The position numbers were made by a program, and so were the translations under genes. The notes under the pieces are model-generated. The model ran no database searches and was not told the origin of the DNA. It worked only from the letters and a program-made list of their open reading frames with translations. 45,550 bases of DNA, taken from NCBI GenBank assembly GCA_004296955.1, contig SCVB01000080.1:1-45550 (forward strand). Reading direction: 5' to 3'. Positions 22,439 through 31,030 of this stretch are shown piece by piece. The number at the start of each line of letters is the position of its first letter. Position 1 is the first letter of the stretch. The DNA is from Brevundimonas sp. (GTDB lineage: Bacteria; Pseudomonadota; Alphaproteobacteria; Caulobacterales; Caulobacteraceae).

Positions 22439-23800
22439 CTAGTAGGCGAAGTCCCGGTACATCCGCGTCACATCGCCCTGCCACTCGCCGTGGTACAGCG
22501 CCAGCAGCCGGTCCGCCGGGGTGATCCCGCTGTCGGCGATGTCTTCCAGCTCCGACAGATAGCCGCGCTCGTCGACCATGCCGCCGCTGAAGCGGGCGCG
22601 GTTCTTCAGGCCCTGGCGGGCGATGTCGACCATGTCGACGGCGATGTCGCGCACCGACCGGCCGGCCACCTCGGCCTTGAGCCCCAGCCGGGTCACGTCG
22701 CGGCGCAGGCGTTCGTGGTCGGCTATGTCCCAGTCCTTGACCAGATCCCAGGCCGCGGCCAGCGCCGCCCCGTCGTACAGCACGCCGGCCCACAGGGCCT
22801 GCAGGGCGCAGATCCGGCTCCACGGCCCGCCGTCGGCGCCGCGCATCTCCAGATAGGCCTTCAGCCGCACCTCGGGGAAGAGGGTGGTCAGATGGTCGTT
22901 CCAGTCCTTCAACGAAGCCCGCTCGCCCGGCAGGGCGTCCAGTCCGTCGGTCATGAATTGGCGGAACGACTGGCCTGACAGATCGACATAGGTCTCGCCG
23001 CGCTTGGCGAAATACATCGGCACATCCAGCGCATAGTCGGCGTAGCGCTCGTAGCCGAAGCCGTCCTGGAAGACGAAGTCCAGCATGCCGGTCCGGTCGG
23101 GGTCGGTATCGGTCCAGACATTGGCGCGCGAGGACAGGAAGCCGCTGGGCTTGCCCTCGATGAAGGGCGAACAGGCGAACAGGGCGGTGGCGATCGGCTG
23201 CAGGGCCAGGGAGGTGCGGAATTTGGCCACCATGTCGGCCTCATCCGCGAAGTCCAGATTCGACTGGATGGTGCAGGTGCGCAGCATCATGTCGAGGCCC
23301 AGCGAGCCCTTCTTCGGCATGTAGGCGCGCATGATCTTGTAGCGGCCCTTGGGCATGACCGGGACGTCCTCGCGCCGCCACAGCGGGTCGAAACCGGCCC
23401 CGATGAAGCCGAGGTTGATCTGGTCGGCGACCTGTTTGACCTCCATCAGATGCTGGCCGGTCTCGTTGCAGATGTCGTGGACATCCTTCAGCGGCGCGCC
23501 CGACAGTTCGAACTGCCCGCCCGGCTCCAGCGAGATCGAGGCGGTCATCCCCTCCTCGTTCTTCCGCTCCAGGGCGATGATGTGGCCGGCCTCCTCGACC
23601 GGCGCCCAGCCGAACCGCTGCAGGCCGGTCAGCATGGCCAGGATGCCGTTTTCGCCCTCATAGGCGGGGCGGCGCAGGGTGGTGCGGTCGAAGCCGAATT
23701 TCTCGTGCTCGGCGCCGATGCGCCACTGGTCCTTCGGCTTGGCGCCCTTCGACATGGCGCCGATCAGATCATCCCGGGAAAGCGGCGCGGCGTCGGTCAT
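22439..23800 (-). CDS. gshA: Glutamate-cysteine ligase
   Basis: ATP-dependent ligase for the first step of glutathione synthesis, in the cytoplasm. The 453-residue protein is of the alphaproteobacterial and plant class. Typical blocks are WRIGAEHEKFGFD, ASISLEPGGQFELSGAPL (metal- and substrate-binding strands), FIGAGFDPLWRREDVP, RYKIMRAYMPKKGSLGLDMM, MLRTCTIQSNLDFADE and YLEMRGADGGPWSRICAL. The order rsmE then gshA on the same strand is familiar from related genomes, here with a small channel gene between them. Glutathione links it functionally to gloB and the Prx5 in this window. Confidence 0.97.
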   Translation of the reverse strand: MTDAAPLSRDDLIGAMSKGAKPKDQWRIGAEHEKFGFDRTTLRRPAYEGENGILAMLTGLQRFGWAPVEEAGHIIALERKNEEGMTASISLEPGGQFELSGAPLKDVHDICNETGQHLMEVKQVADQINLGFIGAGFDPLWRREDVPVMPKGRYKIMRAYMPKKGSLGLDMMLRTCTIQSNLDFADEADMVAKFRTSLALQPIATALFACSPFIEGKPSGFLSSRANVWTDTDPDRTGMLDFVFQDGFGYERYADYALDVPMYFAKRGETYVDLSGQSFRQFMTDGLDALPGERASLKDWNDHLTTLFPEVRLKAYLEMRGADGGPWSRICALQALWAGVLYDGAALAAAWDLVKDWDIADHERLRRDVTRLGLKAEVAGRSVRDIAVDMVDIARQGLKNRARFSGGMVDERGYLSELEDIADSGITPADRLLALYHGEWQGDVTRMYRDFAY

Positions 23801-23848
23801 GCATTCAGCCCTGTTGTCGCGGCTAGATGGGGCGAAACGACGCGTTCC

Positions 23849-24307
23849 TCAAGGGACGTCGCGACGATCGGAGCGGTGTTTCCTGCGTTGGGTGAACGGC
23901 GTCATGACGCTGACGAAGAAGGCGACCGACCAGCCCAGCAGAATGGCCCCCGCCACGCCCTCTATGGCGCCCAGCAAACGCCACTGCGGCGCCATCAGCG
24001 AGTCGTCGTAGCCGATCGAGCCATAGCTGATGCTGCTGAAATAGACGGCCTCGCGCAGGTCCGGCACCGCGCCGATCACCTTGTACAGGGCGGCGTAGAG
24101 CCAGATCTCGACGCCGTGGATGACGAACAGTCCAAGGACCAGGACGATGGTTAGCAGGGCGTGCCGCCACAGCGGTCCCTCGACATACGGCTGCCCGGCC
24201 CGGCTTTCGTAGACCTCCAGCCCGCGGCCGAGGCCCAGCAGGCCGAAGCCGTGGATGCTGACGGCCAGCAGGGCCATGATGGTCGAAAGCGCCAGTTCGT
24301 TGAACAT
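23849..24307 (-). CDS. Small ion channel of the Ion_trans_2 type
   Basis: A 152-residue membrane protein with helices at about 5-28, 48-75 and 108-134. Between the last two is a pore-loop sequence, AVYFSSISYGSIGYDDSL (88-104). SIGYD (97-101) occupies the place of the TVGYG potassium filter, so the last Gly of the filter is Asp. The C-terminus is short and basic, with no ligand-binding domain. Related proteins are annotated as two-transmembrane potassium channels. The start at 24307 (MFNELALST) has AGGA upstream; an in-frame ATG at 24325 would add six residues. It lies 31 bases after the rsmE stop. Confidence 0.82.
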   Translation of the reverse strand: MFNELALSTIMALLAVSIHGFGLLGLGRGLEVYESRAGQPYVEGPLWRHALLTIVLVLGLFVIHGVEIWLYAALYKVIGAVPDLREAVYFSSISYGSIGYDDSLMAPQWRLLGAIEGVAGAILLGWSVAFFVSVMTPFTQRRKHRSDRRDVP

Positions 24308-24338
24308 GCCCCATCCTGCCCGCAAGCTGTGGCGTTCG

Positions 24339-25058
24339 CTAGCGGTCCCAGTCGCCGACGGCCGCCTGCCACAGCGTCAGGGCGGCGATGGCGGCGGTGT
24401 CGGCCCGCAGGATGCGCGGTCCCAGCGACACGGCGGTGGTGAAGGGCAGGGCCCGCAGCCGCGCCCGCTCCTCCGGCGAAAAGCCGCCCTCGGGCCCGAT
24501 CAGGACGGCCCAGGGCCCGCCGCCGGCCTCCGCCAGCGCCTCCATCACCGGCGCCCCGCCCGTCTCGTCGCAGAACATCAGCCGCCGCCCGGCCTCCCGG
24601 CCGTCCAGCACGTCCGCCAGCTTCACCGGCTCGTCGATCATCGGCACGTCCAGCCGCCCGGTCTGTTCGGCCGCCTCGATGGCGATGGCGTCCAGCCGGT
24701 CCATCCGCACATGCTGGACCTGGGTCCGGTGGGTGACCACCAGGCCGATCCGGCGGGCGCCCAGCTCGGTGGCCTTTTCGACGGCGAACTCCAGGGCGCT
24801 CTTCTTGACCACGCTGATCAGCAGCAGCAGGTCCGGCCCCGTCGCCTGCGGCCGCACCTGTTCCTCGGGCCGCAGCACCACGCCCTTCTTTAGGATTTCG
24901 GCGATGACGCAGCGCCACTCGCCGTCGACGCCGTTGAAGACCAGCAGGGAGTCGCCGAGCTTCAACCGCATCACCTGGGTCAGATAGCGCGACTGGTCGA
25001 GCGTCGGCGCAACCGCGACCCCGGCCTGTAGCGGGCCCTGGACGAACAGCCTGACCAT
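24339..25058 (-). CDS. rsmE: 16S rRNA m3U1498 methyltransferase
   Basis: SPOUT-class methyltransferase that methylates N3 of U1498 in 16S rRNA. The 239-residue protein has an N-terminal PUA-like domain (MVRLFVQGPLQAG through FNGVDGEWRC) and a knotted C-terminal domain with LLISVVKKSALEFAVEKATE, LIGPEGGFSPEE and LGPRILRADTAAIAALTLWQ, the SAM-binding knot motifs. GGAG lies about six bases before the ATG. It is followed on the same strand by the channel gene and gshA. Confidence 0.96.
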   Translation of the reverse strand: MVRLFVQGPLQAGVAVAPTLDQSRYLTQVMRLKLGDSLLVFNGVDGEWRCVIAEILKKGVVLRPEEQVRPQATGPDLLLLISVVKKSALEFAVEKATELGARRIGLVVTHRTQVQHVRMDRLDAIAIEAAEQTGRLDVPMIDEPVKLADVLDGREAGRRLMFCDETGGAPVMEALAEAGGGPWAVLIGPEGGFSPEERARLRALPFTTAVSLGPRILRADTAAIAALTLWQAAVGDWDR

Positions 25059-25088
25059 CGTGTCTCCGCCGGAAGTTGGGCGGCGACT

Positions 25089-26444
25089 CTAGCCGATCCG
25101 TCCGGTCAGGTCGCGCCATGACTGGCCGACGGCGTGCAGGGCGTCGTCGATGACCTTGGGCGGCGCGGCGTGGCCCTGGCTCTCGGCCGGGCGTTCGGCG
25201 CGGGTCGGGGTCGGATGCCAGCCCATCACCGCCAGCATGACGGCGAAGCCGGCGACATAGGCGATCGGCACATACCAGCCGTGCCGCAGCCAGCTGACCA
25301 CCGAACGCGTCTGCGGGAACAGGCCCGACAGGGCGACGCCCGCCGATGAGCCGAACCACATCATCGATCCCCCGAAACCGACGGCGAAGGCCAGGACGCC
25401 CCAGTCATAGCCGCCCTGTTTCAGCGCCAGGGCCGTCAGCGGGATGTTGTCGAACACCGAGGACAGGAAGCCCAGTCCCAGCGCCGTCTGCCACGAGGCG
25501 GCCGGCAGGCTCTCGACCGGCATCAGCGAGGCGGTGGCGACCAGCGAGACCAGGAACAGCGCCCCCTTGGCCGCGCCCGGCAGCACGCCCCATTGCGGCG
25601 CCCGCACAAGGGCGGTGATCAGCAGGGCGACCCAGAGACCGAGGCCCAGCCAGGGCGCGGCGTCCTGATGCTCGGGATACCAGGCGTTGCCGGCGAAATT
25701 GACCGCCAGCAGGGTGACCAGAATCACGCCGACGATCACCGCCCGGGTCGGATCGACCCTGGGCGCGTCGGCGGCGATATGGGCCTGGATCGGGAAATGC
25801 CTGTGCTGCTGCAGGGCGCCGAGGACGCCGAAGATGCCGAAGGCGACGACGGAGGCGATGAAGGCGTGCAGCACGGCCAGGGGAGAGACGCCGCTGATCC
25901 ACATCATGGTGGTGGTCGTGTCGCCGATGACGCTGCCCGCGCCGCCGGCGTTGGCGGCCGCCACAAGGGCGGCGAGGAAGCCGATGCTGACCTTGTCGTG
26001 ATAGACGTGGCGCGCCACGACCCCGCCGATGATGGCCGCGGCGATATTGTCGAGGAAGGCGGACAGCACGAACACCAGACCCAGCAGGGTCAGGCCGCCC
26101 AGCCATCCGTCGGGCAGGACCCGCGGCATGGCCTCGGGGATATTGCTGCGCTCGAACTGGTTGGCCAGCAGGGCGAAGCCCAGCAGCAGGAGCAGCAGAT
26201 TGCTGAGGATCACCCCCTCATGGCTGGCGTGGGCCGCCAGGCCGGCGAAGCCTTCGCCGTGGGCGAAGCCGGAGAAGACCAGCTTGTAGACGACCGTCGT
26301 GGCCAGGCCGCACAGGGCCACGGTCAGGGTGCGGTGATGGAACAGCGCCACGCCCAGCAGGGTCAGGCCGAAGATGTAGAATTCGACCGGCACGGACATC
26401 AGCTGTCCGGGCGCCGCGGCCAGGGCCGTCATCACCGTATCCAT
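25089..26444 (-). CDS. NhaD/ArsB-type ion transporter permease
   Basis: A 451-residue permease with about 11-12 hydrophobic helices, of the IT superfamily (citrate transporter, ArsB, NhaD). Two pseudo-repeats each carry a DN motif: VLSAFLDNIAAAIIGGVV and SSVFDNIPLTALALK. The intervening NAGGAGSVIGDTTTTMMWIS resembles NhaD-type sodium/proton antiporters, in which these re-entrant segments bind the ion. The substrate is inferred only. A cytosolic C-terminal tail of about 45 residues follows. GGGGAGATG precedes the start. It is separate from nhaA at 34864. Confidence 0.88.
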   Translation of the reverse strand: MDTVMTALAAAPGQLMSVPVEFYIFGLTLLGVALFHHRTLTVALCGLATTVVYKLVFSGFAHGEGFAGLAAHASHEGVILSNLLLLLLGFALLANQFERSNIPEAMPRVLPDGWLGGLTLLGLVFVLSAFLDNIAAAIIGGVVARHVYHDKVSIGFLAALVAAANAGGAGSVIGDTTTTMMWISGVSPLAVLHAFIASVVAFGIFGVLGALQQHRHFPIQAHIAADAPRVDPTRAVIVGVILVTLLAVNFAGNAWYPEHQDAAPWLGLGLWVALLITALVRAPQWGVLPGAAKGALFLVSLVATASLMPVESLPAASWQTALGLGFLSSVFDNIPLTALALKQGGYDWGVLAFAVGFGGSMMWFGSSAGVALSGLFPQTRSVVSWLRHGWYVPIAYVAGFAVMLAVMGWHPTPTRAERPAESQGHAAPPKVIDDALHAVGQSWRDLTGRIG

Positions 26445-26572
26445 GGATTGGCATCTCCCCCCGAAGAAGCTTCACTGTTAGACGGCCCGGCGCGGCGGGA
26501 TCAACCATACCCCCGCAACGGGCGAAAAATTCGGCTGTCGAACGCCCCGACCGTCACGGCCAGGGACAGGCG

Positions 26573-27379
26573 CTAGGAGACCGGAACGATGTCGCAATCA
26601 AAGGCGTCGGTCGTCCGCAGGGCGGTGTAGGGACGGCCGTCGAGATCGAGGCGGGTTTCGGCCTCGGTCCGGTAGCTGAGCACCAGCCCGGTCTCCGCGT
26701 CATGCAGGACCTCCACCCGTGTGGTCTGGTCAATCGACGCGGGGCGGCCGCCGGCGTCCCCGGAGCCCCGCATCGCCATTTCGCCGGCGAACCGCCAGGC
26801 GCGTCGGCCCTTGTCCTCGACCTCTCCCGCATAACGGACGTCGATCGAGCCGTTCACGGGAAAGGGCAGCCCCAGACCGCTGGTCAGCCGGTTGATCAGG
26901 CTGCGCCTCAGGTCTTCGGGATAGTAGTTGTCGCCCGGGACGAACGACCGTCCGAGCAGAAGCCGTTCGGGAACGTCATCCGCCAGGGCGGCGGCCAGGG
27001 TCGCCAAATCGGCGCCCGGGGCGGCCGCGACATAGGCGTCGATCGAGGACCCGGACAGCGAGGCCTCGCTCACCACGCCGTTTGCGGTGGTCGTGAACCG
27101 CAGCAGGATGTCGCCCGACGGACCCGATCCGGTCTGTTCGAACAGGCGCGCGTCCCCGCTTCGGCCGATGCGCAGGCTGCGGTGCTGGCGTTCGACCGAC
27201 GGCTGGGCCCCGACCACCTCCTGTCCGCCGTTCATCGTCAGGAGGTTGGCCGTCTCGGCCTGACAGCTGCGCTGCATGGTGTCGGACAGGACGGGGGTGA
27301 TCCGCGCAGCCTGCGAATGCGCGACCTGCGGCAGCATCGCAAGGACCAGCGCCGCGACCGCGCCGTGACGGATTTTCAT
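26573..27379 (-). CDS. Secreted protein of unknown function
   Basis: A 268-residue protein with a signal peptide (MKIRHGAVAALVLAMLPQVAHS, cleavage after AHS). The mature part is beta-rich, with phrases such as RSLRIGRSGDARLFEQTGSG, DVRYAGEVEDKGRRAWRFAG and EVLHDAETGLVLSYRTEAET, which look like strands of a lipocalin-like or barrel-shaped envelope protein. Two cysteines (CQAE and the C-terminal DCDIV) could pair. AGGGGAGA lies about seven bases before the ATG. I recognise no family. Confidence 0.82.
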   Translation of the reverse strand: MKIRHGAVAALVLAMLPQVAHSQAARITPVLSDTMQRSCQAETANLLTMNGGQEVVGAQPSVERQHRSLRIGRSGDARLFEQTGSGPSGDILLRFTTTANGVVSEASLSGSSIDAYVAAAPGADLATLAAALADDVPERLLLGRSFVPGDNYYPEDLRRSLINRLTSGLGLPFPVNGSIDVRYAGEVEDKGRRAWRFAGEMAMRGSGDAGGRPASIDQTTRVEVLHDAETGLVLSYRTEAETRLDLDGRPYTALRTTDAFDCDIVPVS

Positions 27380-27455
27380 CTGTGAGTCTCCCCTGACGGC
27401 CGACGTTATCCGGCAGTCGGGGTCGATGGCAACGCCGGCCGGCGCGGCCGGTCGG

Positions 27456-28619
27456 TCAGAGCGTCCGCGCGATCAGCAGCTTCATGATCTCGTTGGTCCC
27501 GCCGTAGATCCGCTGCACCCGCGCGTCCTTGTACAGCTGGGCGATCGGATACTCGTTCATATAGCCGTAGCCGCCGTGCAGTTGCAGCATCTCGTCGATG
27601 ACCTCGCCCTGGATGTCGGTGACCCAGTATTTGGCCATCGAGGCCGTCGCGGCGTCCAGCTTGCCCTGCAGGTGCAGGCCCAGGCAGTGGTCGACGAAGA
27701 CCTTGGCCACCGTCAGCTTGGTCTTCACCTCGGCCAGTTTGAACTGGGTATTCTGGAAGTCGATGACCCGTTTCCCGAACGCCTTGCGCTCTTTCACATA
27801 GGCCAGCGTCTCCCGCAGCCCGCGCTCGGCCGCGGCCACGCCCTGGACCGCGATATTCAGCCGCTCCTGCGGCAGCTGCTGCATCAGCTGGATGAAGCCC
27901 TGACCCTCGCCGCCGCCGATGATGTTCTCGCCCGGAACCTTCACATCGTTGAAGAACAGCTCGGAGGTGTCATTCCCCTCCATGCCGATCTTGTGCAGGT
28001 TCCGGCCGCGCTCGAAGCCCTCCGCCCCGTCGGTCTCGACCACGATCAGCGAGGTGCCCTTGGCCCCTTCCGACGGATCGGTCTTGGCCACGACGATGAT
28101 GAAGTTCGCCAACTGACCGTTGGTGATGAAGGTCTTGGACCCGTTCACCACATACTGGTCGCCGGTCTTGATGGCGGTGGTCTTGACCCCCTGCAGGTCC
28201 GACCCGGCGCCCGGCTCGGTCATGGCGATGGCGCCGACCAGTTCGCCCGACTGCAGCCGCGGCAGCCAGCGCGCCTTCTGCTCGGCGGTGCCGTAATGCC
28301 AGATGTAGGGCATGACGATCGCATTGTGCAGCGAGATGCCGAAGTGATCCGCGCCCTTCCAGCCCAGCTGGCGCATCAGCACCACCTCGTGCCGGTAGTC
28401 CCCGCCCATGCCGCCGTCTTCCTCGGGCATCGACAGGCCCAGCAGGCCGGCGTCTCCCGACGCGTTCCACAGTTCCCGCGGCACGCTGGAATTGGCCAGC
28501 CACGACTGCACCGCCTCGGGCGAGGCGTGCTCGTCGATCCATTTGCCGACGCTGTCGGAGAAGAGGACGATCTCCTCTTCCTGCATGAAATCGGGCTCGG
28601 GGACGTTGAGGACGTTCAT
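27456..28619 (-). CDS. Acyl-CoA dehydrogenase, long-chain type
   Basis: A 387-residue FAD-dependent acyl-CoA dehydrogenase of beta-oxidation. It has AIAMTEPGAGSDLQGVKTTA (FAD/substrate), YVVNGSKTFITNG, LHGGYGYMNEYPIAQLYKDA and RIYGGTNEIMKLLIAR. In the last block Gly replaces the Glu that is the catalytic base of short- and medium-chain enzymes. In the long-chain and isovaleryl types the base is instead in a segment like LPQERLNIA, which is present here, so activity is expected. It begins two bases after the stop of the larger dehydrogenase, and the two form an operon. The N-terminus MNVLNVPEPDFMQEEE fits the family. Confidence 0.95.
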   Translation of the reverse strand: MNVLNVPEPDFMQEEEIVLFSDSVGKWIDEHASPEAVQSWLANSSVPRELWNASGDAGLLGLSMPEEDGGMGGDYRHEVVLMRQLGWKGADHFGISLHNAIVMPYIWHYGTAEQKARWLPRLQSGELVGAIAMTEPGAGSDLQGVKTTAIKTGDQYVVNGSKTFITNGQLANFIIVVAKTDPSEGAKGTSLIVVETDGAEGFERGRNLHKIGMEGNDTSELFFNDVKVPGENIIGGGEGQGFIQLMQQLPQERLNIAVQGVAAAERGLRETLAYVKERKAFGKRVIDFQNTQFKLAEVKTKLTVAKVFVDHCLGLHLQGKLDAATASMAKYWVTDIQGEVIDEMLQLHGGYGYMNEYPIAQLYKDARVQRIYGGTNEIMKLLIARTL

Positions 28620-28621
28620 GC

Positions 28622-30406
28622 TCAGAACGCCTCCGCCGGCATCGCCATCAGCACGTCCGCGCCGGTCTTCAGCTTGGCCAGATGCGCGCCCGTATCCGGC
28701 AGGATCCGCTCGACGAAATACCGTCCGGTCATCAGCTTGTTCGCATAGAACGGATCGGTCGAACCGCCATCCACCTGCGCCTGCGCCGCCTTGGCCATCT
28801 GCGCCCACATGTAGGCCAGCGCCGTCAGGCCGAAGATGTGCAGATAGTCGGTGCTCGCCGCCCCGGCGTTGTCCGGGTTCTGCATCCCGTTCTGCATCAG
28901 CCACATCGTGCCTTCCTGCAGCTTCTTCTTGGCGTCGGCCAGGCCGTCCACGAACGGCTTGATCGGACCCTCGCCGCCGTTCTCGGTCACGAAGGCGTCG
29001 ATGTCGGCGAACCAGCTCATGATCGCCCGCCCGCCGTTGGCCGGCAGTTTCCGCCCCACCAGATCCAGCGCCTGGATGCCGTTGGCGCCCTCATAGATCA
29101 TGGTGATCCGCGCATCGCGCAGATACTGCGAGGCCGGGAAATGCTCGGTGTAGCCGCTGCCGCCGTGCACCTGCATCGCCAGCGAGGCGACGTGGAAGCC
29201 CTTGTCGGTCAGATAGGCCTTCAGCACCGGGGTGATCAGACCCATGTAGTCGCGGGCCTTCTGGGCCTCGGCCTCGTCGTTCGAATGCTGCAGATCGGCC
29301 TGCAGCGCGGTCCACAGGGTGAAGGCCTGGCCGCCTTCGACGAAGGCCTTGGCCTCCAGCAGCATGCGCCGCACGTCGGGGTGGACCATGATGGAATCGG
29401 CCGGCCCGTCCGGGTTCTTCGGCCCGGTCAGCGAGCGGCCCTGCAGCCGGTCATGGGCGAACTCCACGGCGGCCTGATAGGCGGCGGTGCCGATCGACAG
29501 GCCCTGCAGGCCGGTGCCGAGGCGGGCCTCGTTCATCATCACGAACATGGCGGCCATGCCCTTGTTCTCGGTGCCCACGAGCCAGCCCTTGGCGTTCTCA
29601 TAGGCCATGACGCAGGTGGCGTTGCCGTGGATGCCCATCTTGTGCTCGAGGCCGGCGCAGGCCGCGCCCTCGTTGCGCTCGCCCAGGCTGCCGTCCTCGT
29701 TGACGAACACCTTGGGCACGACGAACAGGCTGATGCCCTTGATCCCCGCCGGCGCGCCCTCGATCCGGGCCAGCACCAGATGGATGATGTTGTCGGTGAA
29801 GTCGTGCTCGCCCGACGAGATCCAGATCTTCTGGCCGGTGATGTTGTAGCTGCCGTCGCCGTTCGGGACCGCCTTGGTGCGGATCAGGCCCAGGTCCGTG
29901 CCGCACTGCGGCTCGGTCAGGTTCATGGTCCCGCCCCATTCGCCCGTCGCCATCTTGGGCAGATACATCGCCTTCTGCTCGTCCGAGCCGTTGGCGTTCA
30001 GGCCCCAGTAGGCGCCCGCCGTCAGGCCCGGATACATCGAAAAGGCGGCGCTGGCCGCGGCCGTCATCTGGCCGAAGGCCATGGCCACCACCGAGGGCAT
30101 GCCCTGGCCGCCGTGCTCGGGCAGGGCCGACAGGGCGGGCCAGCCGGCCTCGACCATGGCCTTGTAGGCTTCCTTCCAGCCCGTCGGGCCGGTGACCTTG
30201 CCGTTATCCCATTTGCAGCCTTCCTGATCGCCGACGCGGTTCAGGGGGGCGATGACCTCCTCGGCGAATTTGGCGCCTTCCTCGAGGATCTGGCCGACCA
30301 GGTCCGACGAGACGTCGGCGAAGCCCGGCTGGTTGGAATAGCGGTCGATCTCCAGCACCTCGTTCAGGACGAACGTCAGGTCGCGGACAGGCGCCTTGTA
30401 GGCCAT
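28622..30406 (-). CDS. Acyl-CoA dehydrogenase, large DmdC/FadE-like type
   Basis: A 594-residue acyl-CoA dehydrogenase with the extra C-terminal domain of the DmdC-like group (acyl-CoA dehydrogenases acting on 3-methylmercaptopropionyl-CoA or ordinary acyl-CoAs). Features are the N-terminal MAYKAPVRDLTFVLNEVL, MNLTEPQCGTDLGLIRTKA, WISSGEHD, QVHGGSGYTEHFPASQYLRD and ITMIYEGANGIQALDLVGRK with the catalytic Glu. The C-terminal region has the typical helices through YMWAQMAKAAQ. Preceded four bases upstream by the MerR gene, with which it forms an operon. The true substrate is unclear. Confidence 0.95.
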   Translation of the reverse strand: MAYKAPVRDLTFVLNEVLEIDRYSNQPGFADVSSDLVGQILEEGAKFAEEVIAPLNRVGDQEGCKWDNGKVTGPTGWKEAYKAMVEAGWPALSALPEHGGQGMPSVVAMAFGQMTAAASAAFSMYPGLTAGAYWGLNANGSDEQKAMYLPKMATGEWGGTMNLTEPQCGTDLGLIRTKAVPNGDGSYNITGQKIWISSGEHDFTDNIIHLVLARIEGAPAGIKGISLFVVPKVFVNEDGSLGERNEGAACAGLEHKMGIHGNATCVMAYENAKGWLVGTENKGMAAMFVMMNEARLGTGLQGLSIGTAAYQAAVEFAHDRLQGRSLTGPKNPDGPADSIMVHPDVRRMLLEAKAFVEGGQAFTLWTALQADLQHSNDEAEAQKARDYMGLITPVLKAYLTDKGFHVASLAMQVHGGSGYTEHFPASQYLRDARITMIYEGANGIQALDLVGRKLPANGGRAIMSWFADIDAFVTENGGEGPIKPFVDGLADAKKKLQEGTMWLMQNGMQNPDNAGAASTDYLHIFGLTALAYMWAQMAKAAQAQVDGGSTDPFYANKLMTGRYFVERILPDTGAHLAKLKTGADVLMAMPAEAF

Positions 30407-30410
30407 GGGA

Positions 30411-30896
30411 TTACGCTCTCGCTTTGAAGGGCTGGAGGGTGTGGTCGGGATTGAGCCGGGCCTTGAGCAGGCTGGCGTATTCCTCGGCGCCGGGCAGCAG
30501 ATCGGGGCGATGTTCGCCCAGCTTGCGCTCCATGACGGCGCAGGCTTCCTCGGCGGTTTCGATGGCGGCGTCGAGGTCCTCGCGCTGCTGTTTCAGCGCC
30601 GCGATCTGGGCCCGGTGGCGGCGCAGGGCGACGGCCATCTGGTGGGCGTTGTGATTGTCGTGGTCGTACAGATCCAGCATCTCCTGGATCTCCAGCAGGC
30701 TGAAACCGATGCGCCGGCCGCGCAGGATCAGCTTCAGCCGGGCCCGGTCGCGGGCGTCATAGACCCGCGTCTGGCCCTTGCGGGCGGGCGTCAGCAGGCC
30801 CTTGTCCTCATAGAAGCGCAGGGCCCGCGCCGTCGCGCCGAACTCGCGGCACAACTGGCGGATCGAATAGGTGCGATGATCGTCGGCGGTCGCCAT
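30411..30896 (-). CDS. MerR family regulator, LiuR-like
   Basis: A 161-residue regulator with an N-terminal MerR winged helix (YSIRQLCREFGATARALRFYEDKGLL, then RVYDARDRARLKLILRGRRIGFSLLEIQEMLDL) and a long C-terminal coiled coil for dimerisation. It lacks the cysteines of metal-sensing MerR proteins. Proteins of this type that sit next to acyl-CoA dehydrogenases belong to the LiuR group, which controls branched-chain or fatty acyl-CoA degradation genes. A LiuR-like palindrome lies 20 bases before its start, so autoregulation of the whole three-gene operon is likely. Confidence 0.93.
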   Translation of the reverse strand: MATADDHRTYSIRQLCREFGATARALRFYEDKGLLTPARKGQTRVYDARDRARLKLILRGRRIGFSLLEIQEMLDLYDHDNHNAHQMAVALRRHRAQIAALKQQREDLDAAIETAEEACAVMERKLGEHRPDLLPGAEEYASLLKARLNPDHTLQPFKARA

Positions 30897-30916
30897 ACGT
30901 CACGCATAGCTCAAAC

Positions 30917-30932
30917 TTGACGTGAACGTAAA
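30917..30932. promoter_or_regulatory. LiuR-like operator
   Basis: TTGACGTGAACGTAAA, with arms TTGACGT and ACGTAAA, resembles the ACGT-centred palindromes recalled for LiuR-type MerR regulators. It lies about 20 bases before the MerR start, between that gene and the divergent S41 peptidase gene. Confidence 0.6.
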
Positions 30933-31030
30933 GGGAAGTTCTCGAGGGCCGGCGCCTTACGCCAAAGTAACTTGGTCAAACCGGCCGGCCGTGCCGAACT
31001 GCCTTGCGAGATGGAAAAGGGCCGGGTCGG

